From Lachnospiraceae bacterium UBA3282 (GTDB lineage Bacteria; Bacillota; Clostridia; Lachnospirales; Lachnospiraceae): DNA of 49,696 bases. The stretch covers positions 1-49,696 of the forward strand of contig DETS01000016.1 in the NCBI GenBank assembly GCA_002361735.1, written 5' to 3'. Shown here in pieces: positions 1-8,755 of this stretch. Position numbers and translations under genes: made by a program. Numbering within the stretch: the first letter of the stretch is position 1; the number at the start of each line of letters is the position of its first letter. The notes under the pieces are model-generated. The model saw only the letters and a program-made list of their open reading frames with translations, did not search any database and was not told where the DNA came from.

Positions 1-72
1 GCACCCGTAGTCTAATGGATAAAACGTAGGCCTCCGACGCCTTTGATGCAGGTTCGAGTCCTGTCGGGTGCA
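1..72 (+). tRNA. tRNA-Arg (anticodon CCG)
   Basis: A full cloverleaf can be drawn. The acceptor arms GCACCCG (1-7) and CGGGTGC (65-71) pair perfectly, and A72 is the discriminator base. The T-arm carries GGTTCGAGTCC. The anticodon loop is CTCCGAC, closed by AGGC/GCCT, which puts CCG at the anticodon and so reads the arginine codon CGG. The 3' CCA is not encoded, because TAT follows. The gene begins at the first base of the window, so its promoter lies outside. Confidence 0.95.
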
Positions 73-200
73 TATAGTAATTTCTCCGGAGTGATTCTTA
101 GCGAATCACTCCAAAGAAATAACTATGCAAGACCTATCGGTCTTGCGATATAGTAATTCCTTCGGAATAACTCCGCAGGATCTAACGATCCTGCAATAAG
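72..200 (+). repeat. Two-unit structured repeat downstream of tRNA-Arg
   Basis: Two related units begin with the same 11 bases, ATATAGTAATT, at 72 and 148. Each unit has a first hairpin followed by a second one of the form GCARGAYC-tetraloop-GRTCYTGC. Unit 1 has GGAGTGATT/AATCACTCC (88-96/104-112, extended by ATTTCT/AGAAAT) and GCAAGACC/GGTCTTGC (127-134/139-146). Unit 2 has ATTCC/GGAAT (156-160/164-168) and GCAGGATC/GATCCTGC (175-182/187-194). The second hairpins differ at paired positions yet keep pairing, which suggests selection on structure. The function is unknown; it could be a processing, terminator-like or mobile repeat. Confidence 0.7.
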
Positions 201-226
201 CGTTAGGTATTGAGAGAGAGGTAAAA

Positions 227-1549
227 ATGAACACATCAAACAATACGATACAGGGCTTCCTGAAGGCGAAGTTTGATGCGCTGAAAGGTTGGTTGTTTAA
301 ATATTCAAAGATTGTTCTGCCTGTTATTTTGGTGCTCTGTGTGGGTCTGACGATTGTGATTGCAATCAATGCGAACAAGCGCAAGATCGAGCAGGAGGAG
401 TCGGCGGTATCGGCGGACGATGGTACGGATGCAGACAGTGCATTGGAGGAGATCCCTTTGGTGCCGCTTGAGAAAGATGTCGTTCCCGGAATCAATGAGT
501 TCTTTGAAGGTTACTATAGGGCGGTGGTAGACGGTGATACCGATACCATGAGCAATTTGGTTTATTATCTGGATGCGACGGAGAAATTACGGGCAGCGGA
601 GACCAGTAAATACACGGAATCTTCCTCGATAGAGGTCTATACCAAAGCAGGCCCCACAGAGGGCACCTATATTGCTTTCATTTATGTAGAATTTAAGTTT
701 TTTGATTATGATAAATCACTTCCGGGACTGAATACCTTCTATGTCTGTACGAAGGAGGACGGTTCGTTCTACATCAATGAGGACTGCGAATTAAGCGACA
801 GTGAACGTCGTTATATCAGGGAAGTGCAGCTGCAGGATGATGTGATCGACTTGAACAATAAGGCGACGGCAGCCTATAACGATATGGTGGTTGCGGACAG
901 CACGTTGGCGGATTTCCTGGTCGATCTTACGGATGAGATTGAGAAGAATGTGGGCGAGACGCTTGCCCGCGCGGAAGGGACGGCGCAGACCGAAACCGGG
1001 GAAGGCGATGGCGATACGGAAGAAGGCGTAGAGGAAGAAGAAACGCCGGATGAAAGCAGCGTTTCGTCGGAGACGGTAGTGACCGAGGTGAAAACGACCG
1101 ATGTGGTCAATATCAGGACATCCGATAGCGAAACGGCGGATAAGCTCGGAAAGGCGGCAGTCGGCGATACGTTTAAGCTTCTGGAGGAGCGCGGCAACGG
1201 CTGGAGCAAGGTAGAGTATAACGGTGAAGACGCCTTTATCAAGAGTGATTATCTGGAGCCTTCGAAGACGGAAGTCAGGGAGGTCGCATCTGCGGAGGAG
1301 TCCGAGGGAGAGACGCCCGTTGAGGAGCCGGCGGACAATGATGAAACGGCCGCGTCCACAACGACGTCAGGCACGGTGACGGTGAAGGAAAACGTCAGGA
1401 TCCGCAGCGGTGCCAGTGAGACTTCGGAGAAGCTGGCGACGGCTTATGCAGGTGAAAAGCTTGAGGTGATCATGAAACAGGCGGACGGCTGGACAAAGAT
1501 CAAATATAACGGCAAGACCGCATATGTGAAATCGGATTACGTGGAGTAA
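227..1549 (+). CDS. Membrane-anchored protein with two SH3b domains
   Basis: This 440-residue protein has one hydrophobic segment at about residues 30-48 (IVLPVILVLCVGL...), giving a short cytoplasmic N-terminus and a large extracellular part. After an unrecognised domain (about 70-240) comes an acidic linker rich in E, T and G. Two bacterial SH3 (SH3b) repeats follow, at about 285-345 and 380-440. Both show the family pattern VNIRxx...GWxKVxYNGxxAxxKSDYxE. SH3b domains usually bind cell-wall peptide or sit next to wall hydrolases, but no catalytic domain is visible here. The ATG has the purine-rich site GAGAGAGAGG upstream. A strong terminator follows at 1586. The role is probably wall-associated, which is an inference. 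Confidence 0.8.
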   Translation: MNTSNNTIQGFLKAKFDALKGWLFKYSKIVLPVILVLCVGLTIVIAINANKRKIEQEESAVSADDGTDADSALEEIPLVPLEKDVVPGINEFFEGYYRAVVDGDTDTMSNLVYYLDATEKLRAAETSKYTESSSIEVYTKAGPTEGTYIAFIYVEFKFFDYDKSLPGLNTFYVCTKEDGSFYINEDCELSDSERRYIREVQLQDDVIDLNNKATAAYNDMVVADSTLADFLVDLTDEIEKNVGETLARAEGTAQTETGEGDGDTEEGVEEEETPDESSVSSETVVTEVKTTDVVNIRTSDSETADKLGKAAVGDTFKLLEERGNGWSKVEYNGEDAFIKSDYLEPSKTEVREVASAEESEGETPVEEPADNDETAASTTTSGTVTVKENVRIRSGASETSEKLATAYAGEKLEVIMKQADGWTKIKYNGKTAYVKSDYVE

Positions 1550-1585
1550 GTTCTGATTAAAAAATGTAATAAGGGAAAAACTAAG

Positions 1586-1615
1586 CAGGTGAGCACAAAA
1601 TGCTCACCTGTTTTT
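1586..1615 (+). terminator. Intrinsic terminator of the SH3b gene
   Basis: A perfect 10-bp stem (CAGGTGAGCA 1586-1595 with TGCTCACCTG 1601-1610), loop CAAAA, is followed by TTTTT (1611-1615). It lies between the SH3b gene and the small helical gene. A longer reading frame that would begin at 1600 starts inside this hairpin, so that start was rejected. Confidence 0.9.
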
Positions 1616-1653
1616 GCGCGCATCTGCTTATGAATGGGAAAGGAACATTGGTT

Positions 1654-2085
1654 ATGAAGCATGACGACGAAATGATATTAAAGGAAATCCAGAAAAATAC
1701 CCAGATGGGTATGACGGCAATCGATACGATCCTGGATAAGATCGACAATGATGATTTTTCCATGACCTTATCCAGACAATCGCTGCATTATGCACAGTTT
1801 CACAATAGAGCGCTTGAAAGGATTCTGAGAGAGGAGGGGGAGGGATACCGCCCCAGTCAGCTTGGTGACATGGTCCTAAAAGGCAGCATTCATGCAAATA
1901 CCGCTTTTAATATCAGCAAAGAACATTTGGCGGAAATGATGATTCAGGGCAGCAACAGAGGTATCACTGGCATGTGGAAAAGCCTAAAGCATAACGGAAT
2001 GGCAGGAGACGATACAGTAGAGCTGGCAAAGGAACTGATGGATTTTGAGGAAAAAAGCATAGAGAGAATGAAGGAATACCTGTGA
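1654..2085 (+). CDS. Small helical-bundle protein (ferritin-like type, unknown function)
   Basis: This 143-residue, entirely helical-looking protein has no signal peptide or membrane segment. The start MKHDDEM was chosen because GGGAAAGG (1636-1643) sits 10 bases upstream and the terminator at 1586 rules out an earlier start. It is a clear paralogue of the minus-strand gene at 37659-38093. Both have a KMG/QMGM-A-ID segment near residue 20, an M-x-x-G-x-N-x-G-[IV] motif near residue 95, and the same C-terminus (LIDLEEK...MRGYL versus LMDFEEK...MKEYL). I recall such proteins in many Clostridia. The four-helix layout suggests the ferritin-like DUF2383 type, but no iron-ligand pattern is certain. 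Function unknown. Confidence 0.75.
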   Translation: MKHDDEMILKEIQKNTQMGMTAIDTILDKIDNDDFSMTLSRQSLHYAQFHNRALERILREEGEGYRPSQLGDMVLKGSIHANTAFNISKEHLAEMMIQGSNRGITGMWKSLKHNGMAGDDTVELAKELMDFEEKSIERMKEYL

Positions 2086-2220
2086 AGGCTGCCACAAAAA
2101 TGCAGATCAGGCAGGAGGGTGTAAGCACGGCGGGCATTGTATACAAGTATTTTAGTATTATTGTACAATATATCTAAAAAAAACGGGATAATTTTTTACA
2201 CTTTCATTCGCTAAATTATC

Positions 2221-2249
2221 TTGTGGATTTTCATATGGCATACTATAAT
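2221..2249 (+). promoter_or_regulatory. Promoter of gdhA
   Basis: TTGTGG (2221-2226) and a perfect TATAAT (2244-2249) are 17 bases apart. Transcription would start about 37 bases before the gdhA start codon. The AT-rich tract at 2160-2215 just upstream could act as an UP element. Confidence 0.75.
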
Positions 2250-2292
2250 GAAACGTGGTAATGCAGACAAGCAAGAAGGAGGACAGTAAGGG

Positions 2293-3639
2293 ATGTCATA
2301 TGTTGATGAGGTTTATGAGTTGGTAGTTGCGAAAAATCCCGCGCAGCCGGAGTTCCATCAGGCGGTAAAGGAGGTACTGGAGTCTCTGCGCGTTGTGATC
2401 GAGGCGGACGAGGAGGCTTACAGAAAGGATGCCCTTTTAGAGCGTCTGACGGTTCCGGAAAGGATCGTGCAGTTCCGCGTTCCCTGGGTAGATGACAAAG
2501 GACAGGTGCAGGTGAATAACGGGTTCCGCGTGCAGTTCAACAGCGCGATCGGTCCTTATAAGGGCGGTTTAAGGTTCCATCCTTCGGTGAATCTGGGTAT
2601 CATCAAATTCCTGGGCTTTGAGCAGATTTTCAAAAATTCCCTGACCGGACTGCCAATCGGCGGCGGCAAGGGTGGTTCGGATTTTGATCCGAAAGGAAAA
2701 TCCGACAGAGAAGTGATGGCATTCTGCCAGAGCTTTATGACAGAGCTCTGCAAACATATTGGTGCGGATACCGACGTACCTGCCGGAGATATCGGCGTTG
2801 GCGGCCGCGAGATTGGTTTTATGTTCGGGCAGTATAAGAGAATCCGCAATCTGTATGAAGGTGTGCTGACCGGTAAGGGACTTACCTACGGCGGTTCCCT
2901 TGCAAGAACGGAGGCGACCGGTTATGGTCTGCTCTACCTGACGGAGGAAATGCTTAAGTGCAACGGCAAGGACATCAAGGGCAAGACCATTGCCGTGTCC
3001 GGCGCGGGCAACGTGGCGATTTATGCGATTCAGAAAGCACAGCAGCTTGGCGGCAAGCCTGTGACTTGTTCCGATTCTACGGGCTGGATCTACGATCCAG
3101 ACGGCATCGACGTAGCGACCTTGAAAGAAGTAAAGGAAGTAAAGCGTGCCCGCCTGACGGAGTACGCGGCAAAGCGTCCTAACGCGGAGTATCACGAGAA
3201 AAAGAACGGTGAGCACGGCGTATGGAGCGTGAAGTGCGATATCGCCCTTCCCTGCGCTACTCAGAATGAGCTGGATCTGGACGATGCGAAGATGCTCGTG
3301 GCAAACGGCTGTATGGCGGTTGCCGAGGGTGCAAACATGCCTACCACCATGGAGGCGACCGAGTATCTGCAGAAGAACGGCGTGCTGTTCTGCCCCGGTA
3401 AGGCATCCAATGCGGGTGGTGTGGCAACTTCCGCACTGGAGATGAGTCAGAACTCCGAGAGACTTTCCTGGACATTCGAGGAGGTAGACTCCAAGCTGCA
3501 GGGCATCATGGTGAATATCTTCCACAGTCTGGACGAGGCTTCCAAGAAGTACGGCAAGGAGGGCGACTATGTTGCCGGTGCGAATATCGCCGGCTTCTTA
3601 AAGGTTGCTGAGGCGATGAAGGCACAGGGAATCGTGTAA
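2293..3639 (+). CDS. gdhA: NADP-type glutamate dehydrogenase
   Basis: The enzyme makes glutamate from 2-oxoglutarate and ammonium with NADPH; it is cytoplasmic and usually a hexamer. The 448-residue length is exactly that of the short hexameric family. The substrate and catalytic region shows GPYKGGLRFHPSVN (about 85-98), GGGKGGSDFDPKGKSD (about 123-138) and ADTDVPAGDIGVGGREI. The dinucleotide domain shows TEATGYG and GAGNVAIYA, and the C-terminus has the NAGGVATSALEMSQN motif. AAGGAGGA (2276-2283) precedes the ATG. The gene is monocistronic, with its own promoter at 2221 and a terminator at 3665. A glutamate-synthase-related gene lies at 29999, so nitrogen assimilation is represented twice. 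Confidence 0.97.
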   Translation: MSYVDEVYELVVAKNPAQPEFHQAVKEVLESLRVVIEADEEAYRKDALLERLTVPERIVQFRVPWVDDKGQVQVNNGFRVQFNSAIGPYKGGLRFHPSVNLGIIKFLGFEQIFKNSLTGLPIGGGKGGSDFDPKGKSDREVMAFCQSFMTELCKHIGADTDVPAGDIGVGGREIGFMFGQYKRIRNLYEGVLTGKGLTYGGSLARTEATGYGLLYLTEEMLKCNGKDIKGKTIAVSGAGNVAIYAIQKAQQLGGKPVTCSDSTGWIYDPDGIDVATLKEVKEVKRARLTEYAAKRPNAEYHEKKNGEHGVWSVKCDIALPCATQNELDLDDAKMLVANGCMAVAEGANMPTTMEATEYLQKNGVLFCPGKASNAGGVATSALEMSQNSERLSWTFEEVDSKLQGIMVNIFHSLDEASKKYGKEGDYVAGANIAGFLKVAEAMKAQGIV

Positions 3640-3664
3640 AATATAACATGATAAAAATTTGGGG

Positions 3665-3710
3665 ATCCCATATACTATGCAAATGGAGTGTATATGGGAT
3701 TCTTTATTTT
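3665..3710 (+). terminator. Terminator of gdhA
   Basis: An 11-bp perfect stem, ATCCCATATAC (3665-3675) with GTATATGGGAT (3690-3700), has a 14-base loop and is followed by the T-rich TCTTTATTTT. Confidence 0.8.
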
Positions 3711-3845
3711 GTATAGAAACGGAAAATGAGAAAACAGATAGGTTTTCAAACGGTAACGACAGAACGTTATGCCGGTTGTGCAACCAGATGCAGTATGATA
3801 CAATTTCAATAAATATGTCAGCAGTCGGAAAGGGCGGCAGTCAGT

Positions 3846-5420
3846 ATGAATTTAGATTTTGCACAAAAAGACATAAAACCAATGCAGAAGAAAATGAGAA
3901 AAGTTTATGAGGGATTTCTCATTGGTGCGATTTTATTGATAACGGGTCTGATCGTATACACAAACCTGTTTCATTACTGCTATCGGATGAATGCGGATAT
4001 CGCTTCAGAAGCGGTGCTTGCGCAGAACATATGGGAGAGCGGCGAATGGATTCCGAAATCATGGTATAACGGTACGGAGGTTAGGATTCTTTTTGCGGCA
4101 AATGCGGCGGCCTTATTTTATGGATTATTTCAGGATATGGCGATTGCCATGGGATGTGCGTGCTGCATTTTTACATTCGGTATTTTGGGAAGTCTCTACT
4201 TCTTTATTTCACAGTTTTCTTTTCGGCGGGAAGAAAAATTTTTATTTTTGTTGTTGTGTTTGACGCTTCCCAATCATTTTATGATGCTGGAATTATTCTA
4301 TCTGTTTGCTTCTTACTATGCCGTTCATGTGATTTTATTGTTTCTTACATTGGGAGTTTATGTAAGGCTCCTTGGCGGCAAGCGGGTTCCTCTTGTCTGT
4401 CAGGCGTTGCTTGTTCTCTTTTCTTTTATCATCGGAATGCAGGGACTGCGGGGGATTTTAGTGCTCAATGTACCAATGTTTGCGACCGAAGCAGTAAGGC
4501 AGATTTGGCTGTGGTATCAAAAGACATGGAAGAAAAGGGACGGTTCTATAGCAGGCTGGTGCGCATTGTTACTGCTTGCGGGATATGCAGGCACGTTTGC
4601 GCCGTTTTCTGTGGGACAGGAGACGACCAGAAATATCAGAAAAGGGGTTGCAAAACTGTGGGAGACAGTGCTGCCCCAAGTGTTTGAAGCGGCGGGATTT
4701 GCCGGTGTGGAAGGCATAGGGAGAGTCGTACCGGCTTGCTTTCTGTTGATTGCGATCGTGGTGTTGGGCGGCTGCGTCTTTCAACTTCTGAAAAGGAAGG
4801 GGGAGGGGCAAATGCCGTTGGCTTGGGCGTATTTTCTGCTGTGGATGTCACTGGGCGTCACAATGGCGGCGGCAGCTTTTACAACGACAGACACTTCCAG
4901 GAGATACTATTTTGTGATTCTTCCGCTGATGGCTTTCGGATTTATCTGTTTCCTGCATTCTGTTAAAGAAAAGGCGGGATTCTTTCGGATTGCAGGTATC
5001 TTCCTGACACTGTTTTTACTTTTCTTTCAAGTTTGGGAAATTTATCTGCCCATCCTGCAAAGTGAAGAGCCGCCAAAAACAACAGAATACGAAGTGTGTC
5101 AATATTTGCGGGACAATGATTATGAGACAGCATATGCGGATTTTTATAAAGGCAATGTGATAACTGTGCTCTCGCATGGTTCTGTCCGTGGCGCGGCGGT
5201 TGCTTCCATGGAGAGAATGGATGTGTGTAAATGGTTGAGCAGCAAGGATTGGTATGCACCCAATATGCCTTATCATTCGCGGACTGCGTATGTTGTGTCG
5301 GAGGAGGAGCAGGAAGCGTTTGAAAAATTTCGTGCACAGCATTTAGATGAGATCCGGTTGGAGACTAAGATTGGATACTTGTATATCTATGGGTCAGATT
5401 ATAATCTGTCCAGTTTGTAA
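3846..5420 (+). CDS. Multi-spanning membrane protein, GT-C glycosyltransferase-like
   Basis: The 524-residue protein has about 10-12 hydrophobic segments (first at about 24-45), then a soluble C-terminal tail from about residue 415. The first extracytoplasmic loop carries N-A-D-I-A-S-E (about 50-56) followed by IWESGEWIPKSWY. An acidic pair in this loop is the usual catalytic hallmark of GT-C glycosyltransferases that use lipid-linked sugars. The tail (TTEYEVCQYLRDNDYETAYADFYKGN...) resembles the C-terminal domain of clostridial relatives. The call is therefore a putative polyprenyl-sugar-dependent glycosyltransferase of unknown acceptor. GAAAGGGCGG lies shortly upstream; an alternative start is M13. 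A YunG-like gene follows after 28 bases, possibly in the same transcript. Confidence 0.6.
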   Translation: MNLDFAQKDIKPMQKKMRKVYEGFLIGAILLITGLIVYTNLFHYCYRMNADIASEAVLAQNIWESGEWIPKSWYNGTEVRILFAANAAALFYGLFQDMAIAMGCACCIFTFGILGSLYFFISQFSFRREEKFLFLLLCLTLPNHFMMLELFYLFASYYAVHVILLFLTLGVYVRLLGGKRVPLVCQALLVLFSFIIGMQGLRGILVLNVPMFATEAVRQIWLWYQKTWKKRDGSIAGWCALLLLAGYAGTFAPFSVGQETTRNIRKGVAKLWETVLPQVFEAAGFAGVEGIGRVVPACFLLIAIVVLGGCVFQLLKRKGEGQMPLAWAYFLLWMSLGVTMAAAAFTTTDTSRRYYFVILPLMAFGFICFLHSVKEKAGFFRIAGIFLTLFLLFFQVWEIYLPILQSEEPPKTTEYEVCQYLRDNDYETAYADFYKGNVITVLSHGSVRGAAVASMERMDVCKWLSSKDWYAPNMPYHSRTAYVVSEEEQEAFEKFRAQHLDEIRLETKIGYLYIYGSDYNLSSL

Positions 5421-5448
5421 TACGTTTTGAAGGTGGAAGGGAATCAAT

Positions 5449-5883
5449 ATGGAATATCAATTTTATGGCTGGGAGTCTGCGGTTGTTCCGGCGCTTACAC
5501 AGGAGTATGCGGGTATTGAGACCCCGCAAAAACTCTATGATGCTTTGACAAATATCTGGTGCGAGTATACCTGTGCGCCCAGACTGCGGGAAGGGTGGAG
5601 TGAGGAGAATAAGACGCTTGGACAGTGTTCCATCACGGCATTTTTGGTACAGGATATCTTTGGCGGAAAGGTTTACGGGATCCCCAGAGAAGGCGGGACG
5701 TTCCACTGTTATAATGTGGTGGGAGGAAGTGTATTCGACTTGACCAGCGAGCAGTTTGGAGAGGAGAAGCTTTGCTATCAGGATAATCCCGAGCAGTTTC
5801 GCGAGGTGCATTTTGCAAAGGAAGAAAAGCGGGAACGCTATGAATATCTGCGGGATGCGCTAAAAAAACTGTGTGCGAAATAG
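5449..5883 (+). CDS. YunG-like protein
   Basis: A 144-residue soluble protein resembling the Bacillus YunG family. It carries LGQCSITAFLVQDIFGG (about 62-78), then GGTFHCYNVV (about 91-100) and FDLTSEQFG (about 104-112). The ordered Cys, His and Asp in GQC...HCYN...D look like a papain/transglutaminase-like triad. Catalysis is my inference and I know of no demonstrated reaction for the family. The ribosome site GAAGGTGGAAGGGAA precedes the ATG. It follows the membrane protein by 28 bases and ends at a terminator (5899), so the two may form a short operon. Confidence 0.65.
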   Translation: MEYQFYGWESAVVPALTQEYAGIETPQKLYDALTNIWCEYTCAPRLREGWSEENKTLGQCSITAFLVQDIFGGKVYGIPREGGTFHCYNVVGGSVFDLTSEQFGEEKLCYQDNPEQFREVHFAKEEKRERYEYLRDALKKLCAK

Positions 5884-5898
5884 AGAGCATTTTACGGC

Positions 5899-5925
5899 GC
5901 CGTCAGTGCATCTGGCGGCATTTTT
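5899..5925 (+). terminator. Terminator after the YunG-like gene
   Basis: Stem GCCGTCAG (5899-5906) with CTGGCGGC (5912-5919), 8 bp including one G-U, loop TGCAT, followed by ATTTTT. It isolates the upstream pair from the LytTR operon. Confidence 0.85.
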
Positions 5926-5978
5926 CTTGTTACGGGGGAAAGAAAATGATATAATGTCCCTCTCAGGGAGGAAACGCA

Positions 5979-6689
5979 GTGATCACGATTGCCATTTGTG
6001 ACGACGAAAACCGGATAGCGGAGCAGATCAGGACTTTTACCTCGGATTTTTTGCGGGTAAATCATGTAGAGGCGTCTATCGTTCGATTTTCCGACGGGAA
6101 GGAATTATTGGACTACGAAAAGAACATCGACATTCTTTTTCTGGATATTCAGATGAAAGGCATAGACGGCATGGAAACTGCGCGCAGGCTGCGCTGTCGT
6201 AATTTTAGGGGTGTTATTATCTTTATCACCATTCTGAAAGAACTGGTCTTTCAATCGTTTGAGGTGCAGGCATATGACTATCTGGTGAAGCCGATCGATC
6301 GGAAGAAGTTTGATAAAACGATGGAACGTCTGCTGGCTTCTTTGGAGAATGTCAGCAAAGAAAAACTGCTTGTGCAAAAAGGCTATGAGAGAAGTATTAT
6401 TGCTTTTGATGACATTATATTTGCTGAGATCATGGATAAAAAGGTATATCTGCACCTGACGTCTTCGGAGGTGGTGGATTATTATGACAGGATCGAGAAG
6501 TTGGAGTCCAGATTGGATGAGCGTTTTTTTCGCTGTCACAGAAGTTATCTGATCAATCTGAAATATTTGAAGGGCTGCAAAAACGGTACGGCATATCTGG
6601 AAAATGGAAAAGAAATCCCTGTTTCCAGGCTGCGGAGCAAGGCGTTTTCCGAGGTGATCTTGCAGTATATGAAGGAATGGAGATTGTGA
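5979..6689 (+). CDS. LytTR-family response regulator (AgrA-like)
   Basis: This is a 236-residue transcription regulator. The receiver domain (about 1-120) has the acidic pair D8-D9, the phospho-acceptor D56 in FLDIQMKG, and the lysine in DYLVKPID. The LytTR DNA-binding domain (about 135-232) shows the RCHRSYLINLKYL and IPVSRLR motifs. The start is GTG, with AGGGAGGA (5965-5972) 6 bases upstream. It is co-transcribed with the GHKL kinase that begins two bases after its stop. No agrB/agrD peptide genes are present nearby, so the input signal is unknown. Confidence 0.93.
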   Translation: MITIAICDDENRIAEQIRTFTSDFLRVNHVEASIVRFSDGKELLDYEKNIDILFLDIQMKGIDGMETARRLRCRNFRGVIIFITILKELVFQSFEVQAYDYLVKPIDRKKFDKTMERLLASLENVSKEKLLVQKGYERSIIAFDDIIFAEIMDKKVYLHLTSSEVVDYYDRIEKLESRLDERFFRCHRSYLINLKYLKGCKNGTAYLENGKEIPVSRLRSKAFSEVILQYMKEWRL

Positions 6690-6690
6690 A

Positions 6691-8010
6691 ATGGCGGCAT
6701 TTCTTGATTTTTTCAACAGCACTATCATAGGCGGAAGCCAACTGCTGATCGGTTTTTTCTTTTTTATCAACTGCCTGCAAAAAAAGGGAAAGTCCTTTTG
6801 CAATCTGCTTTTGGCTGTGCTTTGCTGCCTGGTAATGCTGCTTTCACCGACCGGAAGCGTCGTTCAATATTTGGTATATGCGTTCTTTCTTATCGTGATC
6901 GGTCTTTTGCTCTATCATGCCGACTGGAAATCCGTTTTTTTATATGCGGCTCTGACGGTGGATATCATGGAGCTCAGTTTTGGCATCATCAATTCTCTGT
7001 CAGGTATTTTGTATCCGCAGATTGCCCCTTTGTATCGTAATGCTGCCGCGACGATGTCTGTTTTGTTGGGGATGACGACGCTGGGATTATCCGGCCTTTG
7101 CTATTGGACGGCGTATCGTTTCTTTTTGTACGATGAAATGCGTGAGAAACAGTATCTTTATATCATCCTGATTCCCATTCTGATGATTTTCTTTTTAGAT
7201 GAATATATCAGTTTGACCCTGTATGGCAATGTAGCGGTCAGAAATGCCGGCGGTGACGCTATCGCTGTCAATCATTATCAAATGCTTTTGATCCAGCTTT
7301 TTGGCATGGCAAGTTTGTTCTGCATCCTGTTTGCCTACAAAAAGCTGCTGCAAAATTTTCATTTGCGCACGGAATTGTCACTGTTGGAGCAGGAGGAACA
7401 TTTCCTGAACCGGTATGTGGAGGAGGCACGGGCACGCTATGAAAAGACGGGATCTTTTCGCCATGACATTAAAAATCATGTTACAGTGGTCAAAGATCTT
7501 TTACAGAGCGGGAAGCAGGAAGAGGCGCTAATGTATATCGGCGATCTGGCGGATCTGGCGGAGGGGCTTTCCTTTCCGTGCAGCACGGGCAATCCCGTGG
7601 CGGATATTTTAATTGAAAATAAATTGGGAATTGCCAAAGCCATGGGGATCGATGTGGAGTGCTCCCTGCTTTTGCCGTATCCCTGTCCGATACGCGATAT
7701 TGATTTTTGTATTATCTTGTCGAATGCTTTGGATAATGCGGTCAAGGCGTGTCGGGATGTAAAGGATGGAGCGGAAACGTATATCCGCGTGACGGGGCGG
7801 ATCCAGGGAGATTTCGTTTTGCTGGAAGTTGAGAACAGCTTTCCGGGAAAAGGCACGGTAAACAGGGGGACAGGATTGTCAAATATCAAGTCGGTTGCGG
7901 AAAAGTATCAAGGGACAATGAGTATCAAAACACAGGGAACCTCCTTTCTCTTAAGCGTTCTGCTTGTCATTCCACGGCAGGAAGAAAGCATCCCACGGCA
8001 AATCGGTTAA
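6691..8010 (+). CDS. GHKL sensor histidine kinase (AgrC-like)
   Basis: The 439-residue kinase has about six hydrophobic segments in residues 8-220, followed by a coiled linker (LLEQEEHFLNRYVEEARARYE). The cytoplasmic kinase domain has the phospho-accepting H258 in FRHDIKNH, the N-box NALDNAVKAC and the G-box RGTGLSNIKSVAEKY. This topology is that of quorum-peptide sensors of the AgrC/VirS type. It partners the LytTR regulator immediately upstream. The ligand cannot be told from the sequence. Confidence 0.92.
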   Translation: MAAFLDFFNSTIIGGSQLLIGFFFFINCLQKKGKSFCNLLLAVLCCLVMLLSPTGSVVQYLVYAFFLIVIGLLLYHADWKSVFLYAALTVDIMELSFGIINSLSGILYPQIAPLYRNAAATMSVLLGMTTLGLSGLCYWTAYRFFLYDEMREKQYLYIILIPILMIFFLDEYISLTLYGNVAVRNAGGDAIAVNHYQMLLIQLFGMASLFCILFAYKKLLQNFHLRTELSLLEQEEHFLNRYVEEARARYEKTGSFRHDIKNHVTVVKDLLQSGKQEEALMYIGDLADLAEGLSFPCSTGNPVADILIENKLGIAKAMGIDVECSLLLPYPCPIRDIDFCIILSNALDNAVKACRDVKDGAETYIRVTGRIQGDFVLLEVENSFPGKGTVNRGTGLSNIKSVAEKYQGTMSIKTQGTSFLLSVLLVIPRQEESIPRQIG

Positions 8011-8087
8011 ATCCTCTTTTTGTATGTCGAAATGCAAAGTGTGAGCAGAATGACGCAGAGATTCTGCGAGGAAAAGGAGGAAATCAT

Positions 8088-8579
8088 ATGGAAATGGAAA
8101 TCAAAGTAGGAAGCAGCACCTACAAAACCGACTATGCGGACCGGCTGCAGACGGAGCGGGACAACGCGCAGAAGGCTGAAAACGGGCAGAAGGCGGATCG
8201 GGCGCCGGAGCAGAAACCCGCGCCGCATGACGAGTACATCAGCAGCGAAAAATCCGGTGAGAAGCCGAACGGTCTCTATCATGTGGGGCAGGATGAGAAC
8301 GGCAACAAAAAGATTTATTTTAACGATCCGAAGAAAGCAGGAGCGGATGCCCCGGACGACGGCGAGGAGAAATGCGTCGGCAACACGGATCAGGTGGATC
8401 GGGAAATCCGGGAACTGAAACAGAAAAAGCAGCAGCTGGAGCAGGAGTTAAAGCAGGCTTCCGGGGATGAGAAGAAAACGAAGGAGCTGGAGAACAAGCT
8501 GGCACAGGTAGAGCAGGAACTTTCTCAGAAAGACAATGACACATACAGAAAGCAGCATTCCAAGTTTACGGATCGGTAA
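8088..8579 (+). CDS. Hydrophilic coiled-coil protein, unknown function
   Basis: A 163-residue, highly charged protein with no signal peptide or membrane segment. Residues 1-60 are low in hydrophobics. The middle has YISSEKSGEKPNGLYHV (about 46-62). The C-terminal part (about 100-155) is a heptad-rich coiled coil (IRELKQKKQQLEQELKQ, LENKLAQVEQELSQ). I do not recognise a family. The ribosome site AAAAGGAGGA is excellent. It lies 77 bases after the GHKL kinase and ends at a terminator, so it may be the third gene of that operon or a target of the regulator. Confidence 0.75.
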   Translation: MEMEIKVGSSTYKTDYADRLQTERDNAQKAENGQKADRAPEQKPAPHDEYISSEKSGEKPNGLYHVGQDENGNKKIYFNDPKKAGADAPDDGEEKCVGNTDQVDREIRELKQKKQQLEQELKQASGDEKKTKELENKLAQVEQELSQKDNDTYRKQHSKFTDR

Positions 8580-8594
8580 AGCATTGTGTATCAC

Positions 8595-8646
8595 AGCAGG
8601 AGAGCGTTTGCGGGAAATCAGCGGGCGCGCTCCTGCTTTCTGTTTT
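8595..8646 (+). terminator. Probable terminator of the coiled-coil gene
   Basis: GCAGGAG (8596-8602) pairs with CTCCTGC (8630-8636) across a long GC-rich loop, followed by TTTCTGTTTT. The loop is longer than usual. Confidence 0.6.
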
Positions 8647-8755
8647 ACAGTGCATGATTCGCTTTTTCTGTGGGAAATGAGAGGGTAATTGACAAAGCCA
8701 TCTCTTTTGGGGCAATATGTAAGAGTGATTGGATAAAGACAAGGAGAGAGTGACA

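Noticed and set aside
88..194. Hairpin series after tRNA-Arg as a CRISPR array
   Set aside because: There are only two units, no uniform spacers, and each repeat is itself a pair of variable hairpins.
1600..1653. N-terminal extension of the small helical protein to an ATG at 1600
   Set aside because: That ATG lies within the terminator hairpin of the previous gene, and a proper ribosome site serves ATG 1654.
2569..3525. 318-codon open frame antisense to gdhA
   Set aside because: It lies wholly inside gdhA, has Cys/His/Arg-rich non-protein-like composition and no ribosome site.
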